This document shows positions 6,361 through 8,808 of a stretch of DNA of 8,808 nucleotides, piece by piece. The notes under the pieces were generated by a model. The model made no database searches. It saw only the letters and a program-made list of their open reading frames with translations, and was not told the origin of the DNA. Position 1 is the stretch's first letter. The number at the start of each line of letters is the position of its first letter. Origin of the DNA: Pseudomonadota bacterium. GTDB lineage: Bacteria; Pseudomonadota; Gammaproteobacteria; Acidithiobacillales; Acidithiobacillaceae. Location of the stretch: positions 1-8,808 of the forward strand of contig JAKAVW010000114.1 in the NCBI GenBank assembly GCA_021827445.1, written 5' to 3'. The translations under genes and the position numbers were made by a program.

Positions 6361-7959
6361 ATGGCGGCAGGCCATTTGCGGCGGGAGGGGGGGACGATTG
6401 GGCTGCTTTATGCGAGCCTGGGGGCCATAGTGGGTTCCGGCTGGCTGTTTGGGCCGCTGCATGCGGCGCAGCAGGCGGGGCCCTTGAGTCTGGGGTCCTG
6501 GGCGGTGGGGGCGGTGGCTATCTTATTGTTGGCGCTGGTGTACGCCGAATTGGGGCCAATGATTCCGCGCAGCGGTTCTATTGTCCATATCAGTCATCTG
6601 GGCAACGGGCCGTTGTTAGGTCGCATCTGGAGTTGGATTCTGTTTTTTTCCTACGTCTCCATCGCGCCGGTCGAAGTGACGGCGGTGCTCACTTACGCAA
6701 ATAATTATCTGCCGGGTTTTCTCGCTGGTGAAGCGGGCGTGCTCAGTGGTCGGGGTTTTGTCGTCGCTATTTTGCTGCTGGGTGTTTTTGTCTTGCTCAA
6801 TTTTCTGGTGATTCGCTGGGTGCTGTTGCTTAATAGTGCTGCGACCTGGTGGAAGCTGATTATTCCGGCTGCCACTATCTTCGTCTTGTTGGGCTTTTCC
6901 TGGCATCCCGAGAACCTGCAATTGCATCATTCCCAGGGGGATCTGGAGGGCATGTTCACTGCCGTGGCCAGCGCTGGGATTATTTTTTCTTTTTTCGGAT
7001 TCCGGCAGGCGATCGATCTGGCGGGAGAGAGTCGGAATCCGGGGCGCAGTATTCCCATAGCGGTTATCGGTTCGGTGCTGATTGGCACCATGCTGTATGA
7101 GGGGTTGCAATTTGCGTTTCTGATGGCGGTGAATCCTGCTGATCTGGCGCATGGGGGATGGTCACACCTGGCTTTTACTGGGCTCACTGGACCCTTTGCG
7201 GCATTGGCCGCAGCCGTGGGCGCCGCCTGGTGGGGTGTCATCCTTTATGTGGATGCTCTGGTGTCGCCAGCGGGTACAGCCTTCATTTACACCACTTCAT
7301 CGGCGCGTATTACCATGGCGGTAGGGGAAATGGGCAGCGCACCGCGAGGGCTGGCGCGGATTAACGGCAGTGGCGTACCCTGGATCGCTTTGCTGGCTGT
7401 GTATGCCGTTGGTGCGCTCTTTTTCTTCCCTTTTCCTTCCTGGCAAAAGCTGGTGGGATACATTTCTTCGGTGACGGTGCTTTCCTATAGTCTGGGGCCG
7501 ATCGTACTCTTGCAATTGCGTCGCGCCATGCCCGATGCCGTGCGTCCCTTTCGTCTCCGCGGCGCAGAGATTCTCGCCCCGGCAGCCTTTGTGGTGGCTA
7601 ATTGGATTATCTTCTGGGCCGGGCTCGACACCCTGAGCTTTACCTTTATCGCCCTGGGCATCCTGATGGTGGTTTTTTTGGTTTACCATTACTTCCTCGC
7701 CAAAGAGCGCCGTGCACAAAGCTTGGGATGGCGCTATGCGTGGTGGGTGTTACCCTATTTTGCGGGTCTATGGATCTGCAGCTACCTCGGTCCGCAAAAT
7801 CTCGGCGGCAGAGGCCTTTTACCTTTTTTCTGGGATATGGCGATACTTGCTGTATTTAGTCTGGTTATCCTTCTTGTGGCATTGCGCACGACAGTGGCAG
7901 ATCAGGTGATGAGAGATTATGTGGAAAATCTGAATGCGGTGCCGGAGGCGGCGCCATAG
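6361..7959 (+). CDS. APC-superfamily amino acid permease
   Basis: This 532-residue inner-membrane transporter probably takes up an amino acid or related amine with a cation or proton, or exchanges it. The unwound first helix carries the signature GAIVGSGWLFGP (21-32). The central motif FSFFGFRQAIDLAGESRNPGRSIP-like block (209-232) is the most conserved stretch of the family, with E223 and NPGR. About twelve to fourteen hydrophobic helices can be counted, and the C-terminus after ~510 is soluble. ATG 6361 is chosen because TAGGGAG at 6347-6353 lies seven bases before it and the first helix begins shortly after; extending to ATG 6250 would add 37 hydrophilic residues and run over the divergent gene. 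It stands alone, divergent from the unknown membrane protein and convergent with the MFS gene. The substrate is not evident. Confidence 0.92.
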   Translation: MAAGHLRREGGTIGLLYASLGAIVGSGWLFGPLHAAQQAGPLSLGSWAVGAVAILLLALVYAELGPMIPRSGSIVHISHLGNGPLLGRIWSWILFFSYVSIAPVEVTAVLTYANNYLPGFLAGEAGVLSGRGFVVAILLLGVFVLLNFLVIRWVLLLNSAATWWKLIIPAATIFVLLGFSWHPENLQLHHSQGDLEGMFTAVASAGIIFSFFGFRQAIDLAGESRNPGRSIPIAVIGSVLIGTMLYEGLQFAFLMAVNPADLAHGGWSHLAFTGLTGPFAALAAAVGAAWWGVILYVDALVSPAGTAFIYTTSSARITMAVGEMGSAPRGLARINGSGVPWIALLAVYAVGALFFFPFPSWQKLVGYISSVTVLSYSLGPIVLLQLRRAMPDAVRPFRLRGAEILAPAAFVVANWIIFWAGLDTLSFTFIALGILMVVFLVYHYFLAKERRAQSLGWRYAWWVLPYFAGLWICSYLGPQNLGGRGLLPFFWDMAILAVFSLVILLVALRTTVADQVMRDYVENLNAVPEAAP

Positions 7960-8011
7960 CCGATCCCGGCCGCGGAATTGACTACCGGAAGAGCTGGATA
8001 AACAGGGTGAA

Positions 8012-8038
8012 GCGCAATCGTGGCGAGCCACCACGCGC
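8012..8038. terminator. Hairpin between convergent permease and MFS genes
   Basis: CGTGG (8019-8023) pairs with CCACG (8031-8035) around a 7-base loop, and GCG (8012-8014) with CGC (8036-8038) beyond a small bulge. It lies in the 80-bp gap directly after the MFS stop codon. No clear T-run follows in the minus direction; on the plus strand TTTTT appears about 12 bases later. It may serve as a weak bidirectional terminator. Confidence 0.3.
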
Positions 8039-8039
8039 A

Positions 8040-8808
8040 TCAAGCCGCCTTTTTGGGTACCCCGCTATTCCACCAGGCCAGCCAGAGCAGGGGCAGGGTC
8101 CAGAGCGCTGACAAAGTATAGATATGACCCAGCGAAATCAATTGTTGCAGCGGGCCGAGGCCGAAAGAACCAATGCCTTCGCCAACCATGAGGGCGCCGA
8201 CCAGTAAGCCGGCCATTTGCGTGCCTTCTTGCGGGTGCGCGGCAATGCCATAGGCCATGCTGTAGGGATAGTAGATACCGCAGGCGACTCCGGCAGCCGT
8301 GAAAGCGATGAGCAGCCCCGCCGCCTGCAGGTGCGGGATGATGAGGAAACAGGCGGCCATCCCCAGCGGTGCCAGCAGATAAGCGATGCGACGATGGATC
8401 AGATGGTCCGGAATGGCGCCGAGGCCAAAGCGGGCGATGGTCATCCCACCCCAGAACAGCGACAGGGCGAGCGCACCCGTAGCCGCAGGCAACTGACGGT
8501 CAACACTGACCAGCACATTCGCCCAACTACCAAAACTGCCTTCGCAGATGGCGTAGATCATTACCCCCACGGCGAAGGGGAGCATCGACCGTCGCCACGC
8601 CCTCAAACCACCCTGTTCCTTACTTTCGGAATCCCCGGCTTGGGGTAATAACATCAGCCCCAGCCAAAGAGTGAGCAGCACAGCGGGCCAGGCATCCCAG
8701 GTCAAAACGGTCTGGAAGCCGGCGAGAATTATTGGCGAGATGGCGGTAGCGCCGCCGATGACGGCATTGAGGAGGGTGACGGCCGCCGCCGCTCCGGCGA
8801 AGAGCAGG
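8040..8808 (-). CDS. MFS transporter, C-terminal part (start beyond window)
   Basis: The reading frame is open without a stop to the right edge, so the gene begins outside the window; 255 residues are visible. They begin with a helix (AVTLLNAVIGGATAISPIIL, translated from the edge) and a second helix ending LWLGLMLLP. A charged central loop (QAGDSESKEQGGLRAWRRS) follows, then about six further hydrophobic helices, matching helices 5-12 of the 12-helix fold. The first helix of the second half has SFGSWANVL and the next LSLFWGGMTIARFGLG, the latter corresponding to the conserved loop motif of the second half; FGLGAIPDHLIHRR continues it. The pattern resembles sugar-permease-like (FucP-type) members, but the substrate is unknown. 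A TTG at 8705 could be mistaken for the start but would cut through the transporter. It ends at TGA 8040 with a lysine/alanine tail. Confidence 0.88.
   Translation of the reverse strand, partial: LLFAGAAAAVTLLNAVIGGATAISPIILAGFQTVLTWDAWPAVLLTLWLGLMLLPQAGDSESKEQGGLRAWRRSMLPFAVGVMIYAICEGSFGSWANVLVSVDRQLPAATGALALSLFWGGMTIARFGLGAIPDHLIHRRIAYLLAPLGMAACFLIIPHLQAAGLLIAFTAAGVACGIYYPYSMAYGIAAHPQEGTQMAGLLVGALMVGEGIGSFGLGPLQQLISLGHIYTLSALWTLPLLWLAWWNSGVPKKAA

Noticed and set aside
5889..6704. Plus-strand frame of 271 codons across the divergent region
   Set aside because: It runs antisense over the membrane-protein gene and out of frame over the permease; composition (rich in C, R, H, W) and lack of a ribosome binding site mark it as a shadow.

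Overview
The window reads as ordinary chromosomal DNA of a Gram-negative proteobacterium with roughly mid-50s percent G+C by eye. An acidophile such as Acidithiobacillus would fit the transporter-rich content, but no rRNA, tRNA or diagnostic marker gene is present, so this placement is a guess. No CRISPR array, complete insertion sequence, tRNA or rRNA was seen.

Layout, left to right. Bases 1-435 carry no convincing gene: there are two inverted repeats and a promoter-like site just before the first gene. Bases 436-1593 hold a tight two-gene plus-strand unit. The first gene is a stand-alone diiron metallo-beta-lactamase-fold protein of the flavodiiron/ODP type. The second is a small Roadblock/LC7-domain protein. 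Convergent to them (1645-3264, minus) is a CPA1-type Na+/H+ antiporter. A gap of about 650 bp (3265-3910) follows, with direct and inverted repeats but no supportable gene. A minus-strand operon (6305 down to 3911) encodes a single-pass membrane protein of unknown family, an APH/choline-kinase-fold phosphotransferase and a HAD-superfamily hydrolase; the last two are translationally coupled. Divergent from it (6361-7959, plus) is an APC-superfamily amino acid permease. Convergent to that (8040-8808, minus) is the C-terminal part of a major facilitator transporter whose start lies beyond the right edge.

How the genes may work together. The MBL/ODP-like protein keeps all diiron ligand positions but has no flavodoxin domain, so it is more likely an oxygen or redox sensor than an oxygen reductase. 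Its Roadblock partner would give a protein-interaction platform, making the pair a candidate small sensory module. The minus-strand operon pairs a small-molecule kinase fold with a HAD protein whose first motif is DxYGT rather than DxDGT, plus a membrane-anchored protein; its substrate cannot be read from the sequence. The transporters (proton antiporter, amino acid permease, MFS) are housekeeping or niche-adaptation functions. The two most interesting loci are the ODP-like/Roadblock pair and the membrane protein/kinase/HAD operon.
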